From assembly GCF_008373755.1 (NCBI RefSeq), contig NZ_VUJV01000003.1:124001-188000 (forward strand): DNA of 64,000 nucleotides. Reading direction: 5' to 3'. This stretch comes from Nocardioides humilatus. GTDB lineage: Bacteria > Actinomycetota > Actinomycetes > Propionibacteriales > Nocardioidaceae. The notes under the pieces were generated by a model, which saw only the letters and a list, made by a program, of their open reading frames with translations, was not told the DNA's origin and searched no databases. Made by a program: the position numbers and the translations under genes. Positions 26,882-35,663 of the stretch are shown piece after piece. Positions within the stretch are counted from its first letter, which is position 1. Every line of letters starts with the position of its first letter.

Positions 26882-28484
26882 CGCTCGCGCGCTGCTGGTG
26901 GCCCCGCGGCGGGCCGAAGTAGAGCGGCTTGATGTCGCCGATGCAACTCGTGTCGGGTGCGTCCTGCGGAGACGCGAGGAAGTGTCGCGTGATCTCCCGG
27001 GAGCACCAGTGCGCCCTGGTGAAGGCACCCAGGATGACGTGGCCGCTCGTCGGCATCTCGACGTATGTCGCGTTGGTGAGCCCCGGCAGCATCCGCTCCA
27101 CCACGACCGGTGCCACGGCGGCGTCGTAGGTGCCGGAGAGCACCAGCGTCGGCACGTTGCTGTTGACCACCCACTGCTGGCGCCGCGGGGCCTTCCCGAC
27201 GGGCCAGTGCTCGCAACCCTCCGGTGACGCCCAGTTGTTCCAGCCCAGCCCGAGGTCGAACTGCCGCCCCAGGACCCGCTGGGCGAACTCCGGCACCTCC
27301 TGCGCGAACTCGCGCCGATCGTCCTCGGTCACGAACGGGAGGAAGTCGTGGCAGGCGACCGACATCGTCTTGCCGTCGGCGCTGTAGTCGTCGTTGTGCG
27401 GATTCTCGAACGGCCCGGTGCCGAGGTAGCGCCGGTAGACGCCTGCGAGGCGGCCGTGTGTGATTGCCCAGAAGTCCTTGAGCTGCACCGGGATGGTCGA
27501 CGCACTGCCCGGGCCCCCCGGCCAGGTGCTCCAGTTGAGGTCGTTGATGAGACCGGTGCCGTCGATCAGGAGCGTCACCGGGTGGGGCTGGAAGGCCGGG
27601 AGGGTGACCAGCGCGGGGTGCTGGTTGAGCCGGTCGACGGTCCGGAAGAAGGCACGCTCGAACCCGGGATAGGCCTCCCGGCACATGGCTCGCGCCCGGC
27701 ACTCGGCGAAGAGGTGGCGCACCAGGGCCACTTGTCCGCGGAAGAAGTCGAGCCCGTGCTCGGCGTTGGCGGTGACCGGCGCGTCGAACACGGCGCTGCG
27801 GATGCTGTCGGGATAGCGACGCAGGTAGTTCATGCCGATCGTGCCGTCGGCCGACAACGCCACCAGGTTCCACTGGTCGTAGCCGAGCGCCTCCCGGATC
27901 GCCTCGACGTCGGCGGCACCCTCACGACTGTCGTACGACGCGAGGTCGATGCCCTTCGCCGTCAACCGGTCCCAGCAGTGGTCGAGGGCCCGACCGGTGA
28001 TCGAGGGAGCGCGGTCGTAGACGAACCGCCCCGAATACGCAGCGACGGGATCGGCTCGGTCCAGCTCCGGGCAGCCCAGTCGCGGACGGGAGATGCCGAC
28101 GCCGCGGGTGTCGATGAGGACGATGTCGCGGTGCTCGGCGAAGGACGCACCCGCGAAGTAGGCGAACATGGCGAAGCCCTGGATCGTCATCACGCTCGGA
28201 CCGCCGTTCATGAAGACGATCGGGTCCGGCCGCGGCGTCGGATCGGCGGAGTGGACGACCGCCGCTGCTACCCGGATCGTGCGGCCCTCCGGATGCCGCC
28301 GGTTCTCCGGGACCACCACGTAGCCGCAGTCGACGGGCCGATCCGGTGGGGCGATCGGCCCCGGGCAGTCCATCGGGTGGAAGGCCGGCAACCTCTGAGC
28401 GACATCGGCCGCCTCGCTGCGCGGCAGTGCGGTCGGCACCGCTGCCGCTGCGAGCACGACGAGAGCCGCGACGACTCGCTTCAT
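26805..28484 (-). CDS. Secreted alpha/beta hydrolase (tripeptidyl-aminopeptidase-like)
   Basis: 559 residues with an N-terminal signal peptide (MKRVVAALVVLAAAAVPTAL, cleavage near residue 25). The order GGPS (oxyanion, 94-97), DTRGVGISRP, a nucleophile region at 209-213, and late VLSGTYDAAVAPVVVERM and SGHVILG (Asp and His) match the TAP/SCO7095-type family. The elbow reads A-L-S-A-D, where G-x-S-Y-G is usual, so activity may be altered. The last about 30 residues are encoded inside the antisense 3' end of the lipase gene and may be a non-conserved extension. Confidence 0.82.
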   Translation of the reverse strand: MKRVVAALVVLAAAAVPTALPRSEAADVAQRLPAFHPMDCPGPIAPPDRPVDCGYVVVPENRRHPEGRTIRVAAAVVHSADPTPRPDPIVFMNGGPSVMTIQGFAMFAYFAGASFAEHRDIVLIDTRGVGISRPRLGCPELDRADPVAAYSGRFVYDRAPSITGRALDHCWDRLTAKGIDLASYDSREGAADVEAIREALGYDQWNLVALSADGTIGMNYLRRYPDSIRSAVFDAPVTANAEHGLDFFRGQVALVRHLFAECRARAMCREAYPGFERAFFRTVDRLNQHPALVTLPAFQPHPVTLLIDGTGLINDLNWSTWPGGPGSASTIPVQLKDFWAITHGRLAGVYRRYLGTGPFENPHNDDYSADGKTMSVACHDFLPFVTEDDRREFAQEVPEFAQRVLGRQFDLGLGWNNWASPEGCEHWPVGKAPRRQQWVVNSNVPTLVLSGTYDAAVAPVVVERMLPGLTNATYVEMPTSGHVILGAFTRAHWCSREITRHFLASPQDAPDTSCIGDIKPLYFGPPRGHQQRASVSCPPSRWTGSAPYSRAWACRQSGR

Positions 28485-28519
28485 GAAACTCGAGTATCCG
28501 CGCTCGGGCGCAGGAAGGA

Positions 28520-28566
28520 CACACCGAAAACGGAAGGAGGCCCGGATCCCATGGGATCCGGGCCTC
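28520..28566 (-). terminator. Terminator after the tRNA pair (perfect 30-nt palindrome)
   Basis: Bases 28537-28566 are a perfect 15+15 palindrome (arms GAGGCCCGGATCCCA / TGGGATCCGGGCCTC). On the minus strand it lies six bases after the tRNA-Glu 3' end and is followed by CTTCCGTTTTCGG, fitting termination of the tRNA transcript. Confidence 0.65.
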
Positions 28567-28572
28567 GATCTG

Positions 28573-28645
28573 TACCCCCGACCGGATTTGAACCGGCGTT
28601 ACCGCCGTGAGAGGGCGACGTCCTAGGCCGCTAGACGACGGGGGC
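28573..28645 (-). tRNA. tRNA-Glu (CTC)
   Basis: A 73-nt cloverleaf on the minus strand. Acceptor arms GCCCCCG / CGGGGGT, T-loop GGTTCAAATCC, anticodon stem TCGCC / GGCGG with loop CTCTCAC, giving anticodon CTC. Discriminator A; CCA is not encoded. It lies downstream of tRNA-Gln and near gltX, as in mycobacteria. Confidence 0.97.
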
Positions 28646-28750
28646 AACTGCTGTCCGGCCTTGCGGCCTTTCAACGAGAGAGAACTCTAGCGATTCGCTC
28701 CCAGACCGGCCAAATCTCGGCCGTTCTGAGGCTCCTCACGCGAGTACTCG

Positions 28751-28822
28751 CTGGTCTACTAGGACTCGAACCTAGACTAACTGGACCAGAACCAGTCGTG
28801 CTGCCAATTACACCATAGACCA
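28751..28822 (-). tRNA. tRNA-Gln (CTG)
   Basis: A 72-nt cloverleaf on the minus strand. Acceptor arms TGGTCTA / TAGACCA, discriminator G, T-loop GGTTCGAGTCC, anticodon stem ACTGG / CCAGT with loop TTCTGGT, giving anticodon CTG. CCA is not encoded. Probably co-transcribed with tRNA-Glu 105 bases downstream. Such organisms usually charge this tRNA through Glu-tRNA-Gln and GatCAB, so closeness to gltX makes sense. Confidence 0.97.
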
Positions 28823-28878
28823 CTGTTCGTGCTGTTTCGGCGCCCTTCCCCAGGGGGTCCGGGGGCCGACGAGAAACC

Positions 28879-29793
28879 TTACACGCGGGGTCGCGGGCGC
28901 TCCAAAACGCCCTGTGCCGCGGACGTCGCGACACCGCGTCGTCGCGCCGCCCACTCCACCAGCGCGAGGTAGCCGAGCGACTGCACGAGGGTCCCGGGAA
29001 GCAGCCACCACGTGCCGGCGACCGGTGCCAGCGCCTCACCGATGTCGCCGAAGGCGAGCGACAACCCGAAGAACACCCCGTTGTTGAGGACGTGCAGCGC
29101 GATGCCGGCTTCGAGTCCTCCGGTACGGATCACGAGCAGGCCGGCGACCAGCCCGAAGGCGAGCCGGTCGATGAAGACCGGCGCGTCCTGGACGCCGTGC
29201 GCGAGGGCGAAGAGCACTGCAGGTACGGCGACCGCGACCGCCGTACTGAGGCACCCGGTGACCGCACCGCCGAACGCCTGCGTGAGGTAGCCGCGGAAGG
29301 CGAACTCCTCCCCCGCGGCCTGGAGCGGGACGAGCAGCACAATGACCAGCGCGAAGGCCAGGGTGCGGCTCGTCGCGTCGTTGGCCGAGCTGCCGAACTG
29401 TGCCCCGCCGCTCTCCGGGAGGAACTGCGACAGCAGCAGCGAAGCACCAATGGCGAGCACCGCCAGCCCGGCGCAGGTGAGCATCCACCGCCACCGCAGG
29501 CGACCCACGACCGACGCCAGGGCCCGCGCCGGCACTCGGTGCGCCAGCTCCGTCAACCCGGCGGCGGTCGGCGTCATCGCGGCCAGGGCGACGCACGTCA
29601 TCGCCAGGCCGATCGGCGTCAGCGGGTCGCTCGGCGACCAGAACGGGAGGACGAGCAAGGTCTGGAGGAGGAACAGCGCGACCGTGAGCCCCAGGACGCC
29701 CAGGATCGTCCACCCCCAGCTGGCCCGCCCGAGCAGGTGCAGCTGGTGGTAGCGCAGCGCGGGCCCCGCAGGCGTGGGCTCAGCCGAGGGCAC
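28879..29793 (-). CDS. CPBP-family intramembrane glutamic endopeptidase
   Basis: 304 residues with about seven to eight hydrophobic segments. The catalytic motif EEFAFRGYL (Glu162-Glu163, Arg167) and the downstream RTGGLEAGIALHVLNN histidine motif identify an ABI/CaaX-like (CPBP) membrane protease. Substrate is unknown. The start lies 14 bases inside the end of gltX on the same strand, so translation is probably coupled. The last residues (ERPRPRV) run close to tRNA-Gln. Confidence 0.88.
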   Translation of the reverse strand: MPSAEPTPAGPALRYHQLHLLGRASWGWTILGVLGLTVALFLLQTLLVLPFWSPSDPLTPIGLAMTCVALAAMTPTAAGLTELAHRVPARALASVVGRLRWRWMLTCAGLAVLAIGASLLLSQFLPESGGAQFGSSANDATSRTLAFALVIVLLVPLQAAGEEFAFRGYLTQAFGGAVTGCLSTAVAVAVPAVLFALAHGVQDAPVFIDRLAFGLVAGLLVIRTGGLEAGIALHVLNNGVFFGLSLAFGDIGEALAPVAGTWWLLPGTLVQSLGYLALVEWAARRRGVATSAAQGVLERPRPRV

Positions 29794-31264
29794 GTCGGAG
29801 TCGCCCGATGCTGCGGTCGTGGCCGAGCAGCTCCATCGACTCGAAGAGCGGCGGCGAGATGCGGCGGCCGGTCACGGCGACCCGCACGGCACCGAAGGCG
29901 GTGCGGGGCTTGAGGCCGAGGCCGTCGATGAGTGCCGTCTGCAGGGCGGTCTGGATCGCGTCGGTCGACCAGGGGTGCAGGTCGGCGAGCGCGTCGAGCG
30001 CGGCCCGGACGACCTCTTTCCCTGCGTCGTCGAGGAGCTTCTCGGCATCCGTCGGATCCACCTCGAAGCCGTCCTCGTCGGCGAAGAGGAAACCGAGCAT
30101 GTCGGGAGCCTCGGTCAGCTTGTTGATGCGCTCGGCGATCAGCGGCATCGCCAGCTCGAGCAGCTGGGCGTCCGCGTCGTGCACCGGGTCACCGACGACG
30201 CCGGCGGCCTTGAGGAAGGGCAGGGCCCGGTGGGTCATGTCCTCGACCGACAGCAGCCGCATCTGGGAGGCGTTGATGGCCTCGCACTTCTTCAGGTCGA
30301 AGCGGGCGGGGTTGGCGTTGACGTCACCGATCTCGAAGGCGTCGACCATCTCCGACAGCGAGAACACGTCGCGGTCGGCGGCGATCGCCCACCCGAGCAG
30401 AGCGAGGTAGTTGAGCAGCCCCTCGGGCAGGAAGCCGTTGTCCCGGTAGGCCAGGGCGTGTGCCTGCGGGTCGCGCTTCGAGAGCTTCTTGTTGCCCTCC
30501 CCCATCACGTAGGGCAGGTGCCCGAAGCGGGGGGTGAAGTCGGTGATGCCGAGCTCGATGAGCGCGTCGTAGAGGGCGACCTGACGCGGGGTCGAGGACA
30601 GCAGGTCCTCGCCGCGGAGCACATGGGTGATCTCCATCAGGGCGTCGTCGATCGGGTTGACGAGCGTGTAGAGCGGATCCCCGTTGGCCCGGCACAGCGC
30701 GTAGTCGGGCACGAACTCGGTCTCGAAGGTGATCTCCCCGCGCACGAGGTCGTCCCACGAGACGGAGCCGTCGGGCATCCGGAAGCGCACGATGGGCTTG
30801 CGGCCCTCGCCGACGAACGCCGCGACCTGCGCGTCGCTGAGCTCGCGGCAGAAGCCGTCGTAGCCCATGACCTTCGAGCCCGAAGCCTTGCGGCGGGCGT
30901 CGACCTCGTCGTTGTTGCAGTAGCAGTCGTAGGTGAAGGAGGAGGCGCGCAGCTTGTCGAGAGCGTCGGCGTAGAGGTCACCGCGCTCGCTCTGCCGGTA
31001 CGGCGCGTGCGGTCCCCCGACCTCCGGGCCCTCGTCCCAGTCGAGCCCCAGCCACCGCATCAGCTCGATGATCGAGTCGTAGGACTCCTCGGTGTTGCGC
31101 GCGGTGTCGGTGTCCTCGATGCGGAAGACGAAGGTGCCACCGTGGTGCCGCGCGAACGCCCAGTTGTAGAGCGCGGTGCGAACCAGACCGACGTGCGGGC
31201 TCCCGGTCGGCGAAGGGGCCATCCGGACCCGGACGGGGCGGCTGTCGACAGGGGCGTCGGTCAC
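29780..31264 (-). CDS. gltX: Glutamyl-tRNA synthetase
   Basis: 494 residues of a class I aminoacyl-tRNA synthetase. The HIGH-type motif is in APSPTGSPHVGLVRTALYNW and the KMSKS-type motif is KKLSKRDPQ; FRIEDTDTARNTEESY is also conserved. The GTG start at 31264 gives the expected short N-terminus; the frame is open upstream but overlaps the control region. It charges tRNA-Glu (encoded nearby) and probably tRNA-Gln. Next to the FAH gene, as in mycobacteria. Confidence 0.97.
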   Translation of the reverse strand: MTDAPVDSRPVRVRMAPSPTGSPHVGLVRTALYNWAFARHHGGTFVFRIEDTDTARNTEESYDSIIELMRWLGLDWDEGPEVGGPHAPYRQSERGDLYADALDKLRASSFTYDCYCNNDEVDARRKASGSKVMGYDGFCRELSDAQVAAFVGEGRKPIVRFRMPDGSVSWDDLVRGEITFETEFVPDYALCRANGDPLYTLVNPIDDALMEITHVLRGEDLLSSTPRQVALYDALIELGITDFTPRFGHLPYVMGEGNKKLSKRDPQAHALAYRDNGFLPEGLLNYLALLGWAIAADRDVFSLSEMVDAFEIGDVNANPARFDLKKCEAINASQMRLLSVEDMTHRALPFLKAAGVVGDPVHDADAQLLELAMPLIAERINKLTEAPDMLGFLFADEDGFEVDPTDAEKLLDDAGKEVVRAALDALADLHPWSTDAIQTALQTALIDGLGLKPRTAFGAVRVAVTGRRISPPLFESMELLGHDRSIGRLRRALG

Positions 31265-31314
31265 GGTGTCACTCTCAGTTCGTTGCGGTTGCTGCGTGAT
31301 GAAGGGGAGGCCGG

Positions 31315-32124
31315 TCAGCGCCGGGCCACGGTGTTGGTGAGCGCGCCGAGGCCCTCGACGAAGACCTCGACCTCGTCGCCGACCTCCATCGGACCGACCC
31401 CCTCGGGCGTGCCCGTGAGGATCACGTCGCCGGGTAGCAGGGTCATGGCCGAGGAGATGTAGGCGATCAGGTCGGGGATGTTCCACGTCATGTCGGCGGT
31501 GGTGCCGTCCTGGACGACGTCACCGTTGAGGAAGGTCTGGACCCGGCGACCGTCGATGAAGGACTGCGGGTCGAGGTCGTTCTCGATCCAGGGGCCGAGC
31601 GGGCAGAACGTGTCCATGCCCTTGGCCCGTGCCCACTGGTTGTCGGTCTTCTGCAGGTCGCGCGCCGTGACGTCGTTGGCGATCGTGTAGCCGTAGATCA
31701 CGTCGGTGGCGAGCTCGGGCGGCACGTCGCGGCAGATCCGCCCGATCACGACCGCGACCTCGCCCTCATAGCTGAGGTGCGAGGTCTGGGACGGGTAGAG
31801 GATCGCGTCGCCGGGCCCGATCACGCTGGTGTTGGGCTTGAGGAAGAGGAGCGGCTCCTTGGGCTGGTCGCCGCCCATCTCCGCCGCGTGCGCGGCGTAG
31901 TTCTTGCCGACGCCCACCACCTTGCTGCGGGGCAGCACCGGCGCGAGGAGCTTGACGTCGGCGAGCTTGTGCTCGCGCTCCAGGACTTTGAGGCCGACGT
32001 ACATCGGGTCGCCGGCCAACTCCACCACGACCGCGTCGTCCGTGGGCTGGCCGAACTGGTCGAGATCGCCGGTGACGATGCCGTAAGCCGGGTCTTCGCC
32101 GGTCGTGAAGCGAGCAATACGCAC
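31315..32124 (-). CDS. Fumarylacetoacetate hydrolase family protein
   Basis: 269 residues with the FAH C-terminal fold: GVGKNYAAHAAEM, EPLLFLKPNTSVIGPGD, SYEGEVAVVIGRICRD (metal-binding Glu pair) and LTGTPEGVGPMEVGDEVEV. Members hydrolyse C-C bonds of acylpyruvates or decarboxylate oxaloacetate. The neighbour-of-gltX homologue is conserved in actinobacteria but its substrate is not settled; oxaloacetate decarboxylase or acylpyruvase is possible. The start is GTG. It lies 50 bases before gltX on the same strand, so co-transcription is likely. Confidence 0.92.
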   Translation of the reverse strand: MRIARFTTGEDPAYGIVTGDLDQFGQPTDDAVVVELAGDPMYVGLKVLEREHKLADVKLLAPVLPRSKVVGVGKNYAAHAAEMGGDQPKEPLLFLKPNTSVIGPGDAILYPSQTSHLSYEGEVAVVIGRICRDVPPELATDVIYGYTIANDVTARDLQKTDNQWARAKGMDTFCPLGPWIENDLDPQSFIDGRRVQTFLNGDVVQDGTTADMTWNIPDLIAYISSAMTLLPGDVILTGTPEGVGPMEVGDEVEVFVEGLGALTNTVARR

Positions 32125-32185
32125 CCGGCGAGCCTAGCCGTCGGCTCGCCGGGGGCGTGTGCCCGGTTGTGTGCTCCGCTCCCGG

Positions 32186-34540
32186 TCAGTAGCCGGGGGT
32201 GAGGCTGGACGTGAACGACAGGTCGATCTCGTCCTTGAAGGCGGTGAACTCGGCGTTGCCACCGACCACCTTGACGTTCGGGCCGACCCGCCAGCCGGTG
32301 TCGACGAGCTCGCCCTGCTGGTTGACCTTGATGTAGACGCCCGACTTGAAGCCGGCGTCGACGATCTCGCCGGGCAGCTTGCCGCCACCCTTCGAGCCCG
32401 CCCAGACCGACACGTTGCCCGTACGGAAGTCGAACTTCACGTCGACGAACACGTGAAGGAACGGGAGCACCTCCTTCGAGAACGACTGCTCGATCCGCTC
32501 GCAGTTGATCTTGAGCGACGTCGGGCCGAGCGTGGCCTTGAGCGACAGCGCCTTCAGGCCGGCTTCGCACGCCCCCGGGGACTCGACCGGCTCGTTGGCC
32601 GGCGGGTTGAGGATCTCCTCGGGCAGCTCGTCGACGCAGTGGTCGCGGAAGAGGTTCACGTTGTGTGACCAGAAGGCGGCCTGCTGCACGAGGAGGGCGT
32701 AGACGTCGCGCTCGAGCCCGTCGATGTGGTTGAGGGCGTAGGCGTGCGCCTCCTCGTCGATCAGGTTGGCCGCGATGCCCGTCATCTTCTTCGACCAGAT
32801 GCGGAAGTAGGTGTTGGCCAGGTTCTGCGCCTGGGCGATCGTCACCCGCCACCGGTCGTGCGCCGAGACCAGGGCCGGCACACAGGTCCGGTGGATCTCC
32901 TTGTCGAAGCAGTCGGGATCGTGCGAGCCACGGCAGGCCGCGAACGCCTGCTCCTGAAGAGTGCCGTAGGTGTGCGGGACCTCGCCGGTGCCGCCGCCCC
33001 AGAACTCCTCGTCGATCTCGGTCAGCTTGTCGATCTTGGCCCACAGCGCGTCCTGCGCCGCCTCGACGTCGCCGTCGAGGTGGGTGCGGTAGAGCAGCAC
33101 GAACAGCGAGTCACGCCGGTCGATCTCGGCCCGGGTTCGGGCCTCGTCGGTGTCGCGGAGGTGCTGCTGGAGCCGGTTGGCCTCGTCGATGTTGGCCTGG
33201 ATCTCGGCCTGGAAGCCCATCTCGATGCCCTTGTAGATCTCCTTCATGTCCGCGGCCTGGGTCGGGGTCTCGGCGATCGGCAGCTGCCGGAGCGGGACCT
33301 CCTCGCCCCGGGTGATGTCGATGTCGGGAGCCGGACGCTCCGGGTCCTCGGTCGGCGGGGTCTTCGGGACCTGCTCGTCGGAGCGCTGCCGGCTGCGGCG
33401 GATGTAGCGGGCAGCGAGCGCGTCCTTGCCCTTGCAGGCGGCGACGGTTGCGAGGCCGGCATCGGCCTCCGAGAGGATCGGAGCCAGCTGCTTGGCGGCG
33501 TTGAAGAGCTTCTCGGCCGGGTCGAGGCGTCCGGTCATGACCAGGGCCTGGCCACGGATCACGGCAGCGGTCGCCTCGTGCGGGATGCCGAGCGGCGTGC
33601 GCAGGAAGTCCTTGCCGATCGAGGCGTCGAGGAAAGCGATCGCCTCGTTGGGCAGGCCGACCGACGTCGCGATCGCCGCGGCGTTGACCAGGTGCGTGCC
33701 TCGGCTGGGCTGGAGCCGGTAGGCCTCGAGGAGGGCAGCGAGGGCAAGGCCCGGGCTGCCGCCGGAGACACCCGCCGCAGCGGTCTTCTGGGCGAGGTCG
33801 GGGGTGGCGACCAGGCCCGAGGAGCGCAGCCGGTCGAGCCCGCCCGGCGCCTTGTCCTCCAAGAACGCCTGTGCGCTCGCGATGGCAGCGTTGAGGCTGA
33901 GCTGCTTCACCGGGTAGGTGGACTTGCAGAAGATCTTCACGAACTGCAGTGCCGAGCTCTCGTCGTCGGGCCACGTATAGGTGTCGGCGAAGGTCTGGAG
34001 CGAGAGGTCGTCGCTGCCCGGCGCCTCGGTGACGGCGACCGTCGTGCTCGCGGCGGTGCAGTTGTTGGCCTCGTCGGACTCCTTCACCTTGCCGTAGTCG
34101 TCGGCGCAGACGAGGACCTTGTAGTTCCCGGCGGGGAGACCGGCGGGGACGGTGAACTTGATCGAGCGGACCGTCTTCTTCGCTCCGGGCTCGATCGCCT
34201 TCACGTTCGCCTGCCCGACCAGACGCAGGTCGGTCAGGGACGAGCGCGGGTTGGTCCGGCTCTGCTTGCGCTCCGCGATGCTCGCCGCGACGTCGGTCGT
34301 GACGTAGACACGGGTCGTGGTCGCGCCGGCCTTGCGACGGCCGCGGTTCTGGACGGTGTGCGTGACGGTGAGCTCGTCGCCCTCGACGACCGTGGTCTTG
34401 TCGACGGTCGCCTTGGTGACCTTGAGGTCGGCCTTCGCGCCCGCCGCCTGGGCGGTCGCGGGCATGGAGACGAGCAGCGCTGCAACGAGGGTCGCCGGCA
34501 CGGTGGTGAGTGCGGCGGCACGCAGGGCTCGGGTGTTCAC
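32186..34540 (-). CDS. Secreted CARDB-domain protein
   Basis: 784 residues from a GTG (GAAAGG upstream). A signal peptide (about residues 1-33, ending MPATAQAAGA) is followed by a CARDB-type adhesion domain (about 36-155: DLKVTKATVDKTTVVEGDEL, PAGNYKVLVCADDYG, VKESDEANNC), then a long helical region with possible TPR-like pairs (GLALAALLEAYRLQPSRGTH, ALVMTGRLDPAEKLFNAAKQ) and a C-terminal beta-rich segment (FDFRTGNVSVWAGSKGGG). No enzyme motif is seen. A role at the cell surface is likely. Divergent from the 34645 gene. Confidence 0.7.
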   Translation of the reverse strand: MNTRALRAAALTTVPATLVAALLVSMPATAQAAGAKADLKVTKATVDKTTVVEGDELTVTHTVQNRGRRKAGATTTRVYVTTDVAASIAERKQSRTNPRSSLTDLRLVGQANVKAIEPGAKKTVRSIKFTVPAGLPAGNYKVLVCADDYGKVKESDEANNCTAASTTVAVTEAPGSDDLSLQTFADTYTWPDDESSALQFVKIFCKSTYPVKQLSLNAAIASAQAFLEDKAPGGLDRLRSSGLVATPDLAQKTAAAGVSGGSPGLALAALLEAYRLQPSRGTHLVNAAAIATSVGLPNEAIAFLDASIGKDFLRTPLGIPHEATAAVIRGQALVMTGRLDPAEKLFNAAKQLAPILSEADAGLATVAACKGKDALAARYIRRSRQRSDEQVPKTPPTEDPERPAPDIDITRGEEVPLRQLPIAETPTQAADMKEIYKGIEMGFQAEIQANIDEANRLQQHLRDTDEARTRAEIDRRDSLFVLLYRTHLDGDVEAAQDALWAKIDKLTEIDEEFWGGGTGEVPHTYGTLQEQAFAACRGSHDPDCFDKEIHRTCVPALVSAHDRWRVTIAQAQNLANTYFRIWSKKMTGIAANLIDEEAHAYALNHIDGLERDVYALLVQQAAFWSHNVNLFRDHCVDELPEEILNPPANEPVESPGACEAGLKALSLKATLGPTSLKINCERIEQSFSKEVLPFLHVFVDVKFDFRTGNVSVWAGSKGGGKLPGEIVDAGFKSGVYIKVNQQGELVDTGWRVGPNVKVVGGNAEFTAFKDEIDLSFTSSLTPGY

Positions 34541-34644
34541 GGGGGGAACCTTTCGATCGGGGTCGGTGCGCACACGCTCCCCCGGACCACTTGGGAACGA
34601 CTTGGGGCCGGCTGCAACCGAGGCATTGCCTAGGCTTGACCACC

Positions 34645-35523
34645 GTGGAGACGTTGGTCGGTGAGGTGCTGTCGCGGGAGGCGTGGACGGCAGCAGCGAC
34701 GGCCCACGCTGCCCGAATCGACCGCTACGCCGCCCCGCACCTCGCTCGACGCGACGCCCAGGTCAAGCACCCGGTCTTCGACTTCCTCTTCACCTACTAC
34801 TCCTACCGGCCCGCGCAGCTGCGCCGCTGGCACCCCGGCCACGGCGTCCGGCTGGACGATGCGTCGGAGTACGCCGGACTCAAGGGCTATGCCGACGGCG
34901 CGGTCACCGACGAGTTCGTCACTTCCCAGCGCCCCCTCATTGAGGCCCTCCACCGACTGCTCAAGGCCACCGCAGGTAGGGCCGGCAACTTCGGCTGCTT
35001 CGGACTGCACGAGTGGGCGATGGTCTACCGCCTCCACGAGGACGAGACCCGCCACCCGGACTGGCCTCTTCGCCTCGGGCCCTCGGGGACCGACGAGGTC
35101 GTCGAGCAGCACCGCATCGCCTGCTCCCACTTCGACGCCTACCGCTTCTTCACCCCACCCGCGCTTCCGCTCAACACGCTCTCGCCCGGCAGGGAGGACC
35201 GGCCGGCGTACGAGCAACCGGCGTGCCTGCACGCCGGCATGGACCTCTACAAGCACGCCTTCCGACTCTCGCCGATGATCGGCTCCGACCTCGTCGCCGA
35301 CTGCTTCGAGCTCGCCTGGGACATCCGGGTCATGGACATGCGCGCGGCGCCGTACGACCTCGCCGACCTCGGCTTCGAGCCGATCCGGATCGAGACGGCC
35401 GAGGGCAAGGCCGAGTACGTCGCCGCCCAGCGCGAGTTCGCCGATCGGGGTGCCCCACTGCGCCAGCGACTGATCGAGGAGTGTGAGCGTCTCACGGCTG
35501 CAGGCGTGGCCACCCTCGCTTGA
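34645..35523 (+). CDS. Conserved protein, often annotated as 3-methyladenine DNA glycosylase
   Basis: 292 residues from a GTG. It has no helix-hairpin-helix or AAG fold motif; typical segments are FDFLFTYYSYRPAQLRRWHP, FGCFGLHEWAMVYRL, ACSHFDAYRFFTPPA and HAGMDLYKHAFRLSPMIGSD. Actinobacterial homologues are commonly labelled 3-methyladenine DNA glycosylase, but I see nothing in the sequence that proves this. Many His, Asp and Tyr residues suggest a metal or nucleotide site. Soluble, no signal peptide. Divergent from the CARDB gene. Confidence 0.6.
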   Translation: METLVGEVLSREAWTAAATAHAARIDRYAAPHLARRDAQVKHPVFDFLFTYYSYRPAQLRRWHPGHGVRLDDASEYAGLKGYADGAVTDEFVTSQRPLIEALHRLLKATAGRAGNFGCFGLHEWAMVYRLHEDETRHPDWPLRLGPSGTDEVVEQHRIACSHFDAYRFFTPPALPLNTLSPGREDRPAYEQPACLHAGMDLYKHAFRLSPMIGSDLVADCFELAWDIRVMDMRAAPYDLADLGFEPIRIETAEGKAEYVAAQREFADRGAPLRQRLIEECERLTAAGVATLA

Positions 35524-35593
35524 TCGATACGCCCGCTGTTGGCGAGTAGCGCGCCCCCAGACGGCAGCGCGAAATCGACATAGCGGTGGAATG

Positions 35594-35640
35594 CAGTCAC
35601 CTGGTGACTGGGATCGCCCACTCAAGCGCGCCCGATCCCA
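35594..35640. terminator. Two hairpins between convergent genes
   Basis: CAGTCAC/GTGACTG (35594-35610) and TGGGATCG/CGATCCCA (35609-35616 with 35633-35640) lie in the 140-base gap between the 34645 gene and the cyclase gene. They overlap at the junction. No U-run follows, so termination is only inferred from position. Confidence 0.35.
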
Positions 35641-35663
35641 ACAGCCGACACGCGACAGTCAGC

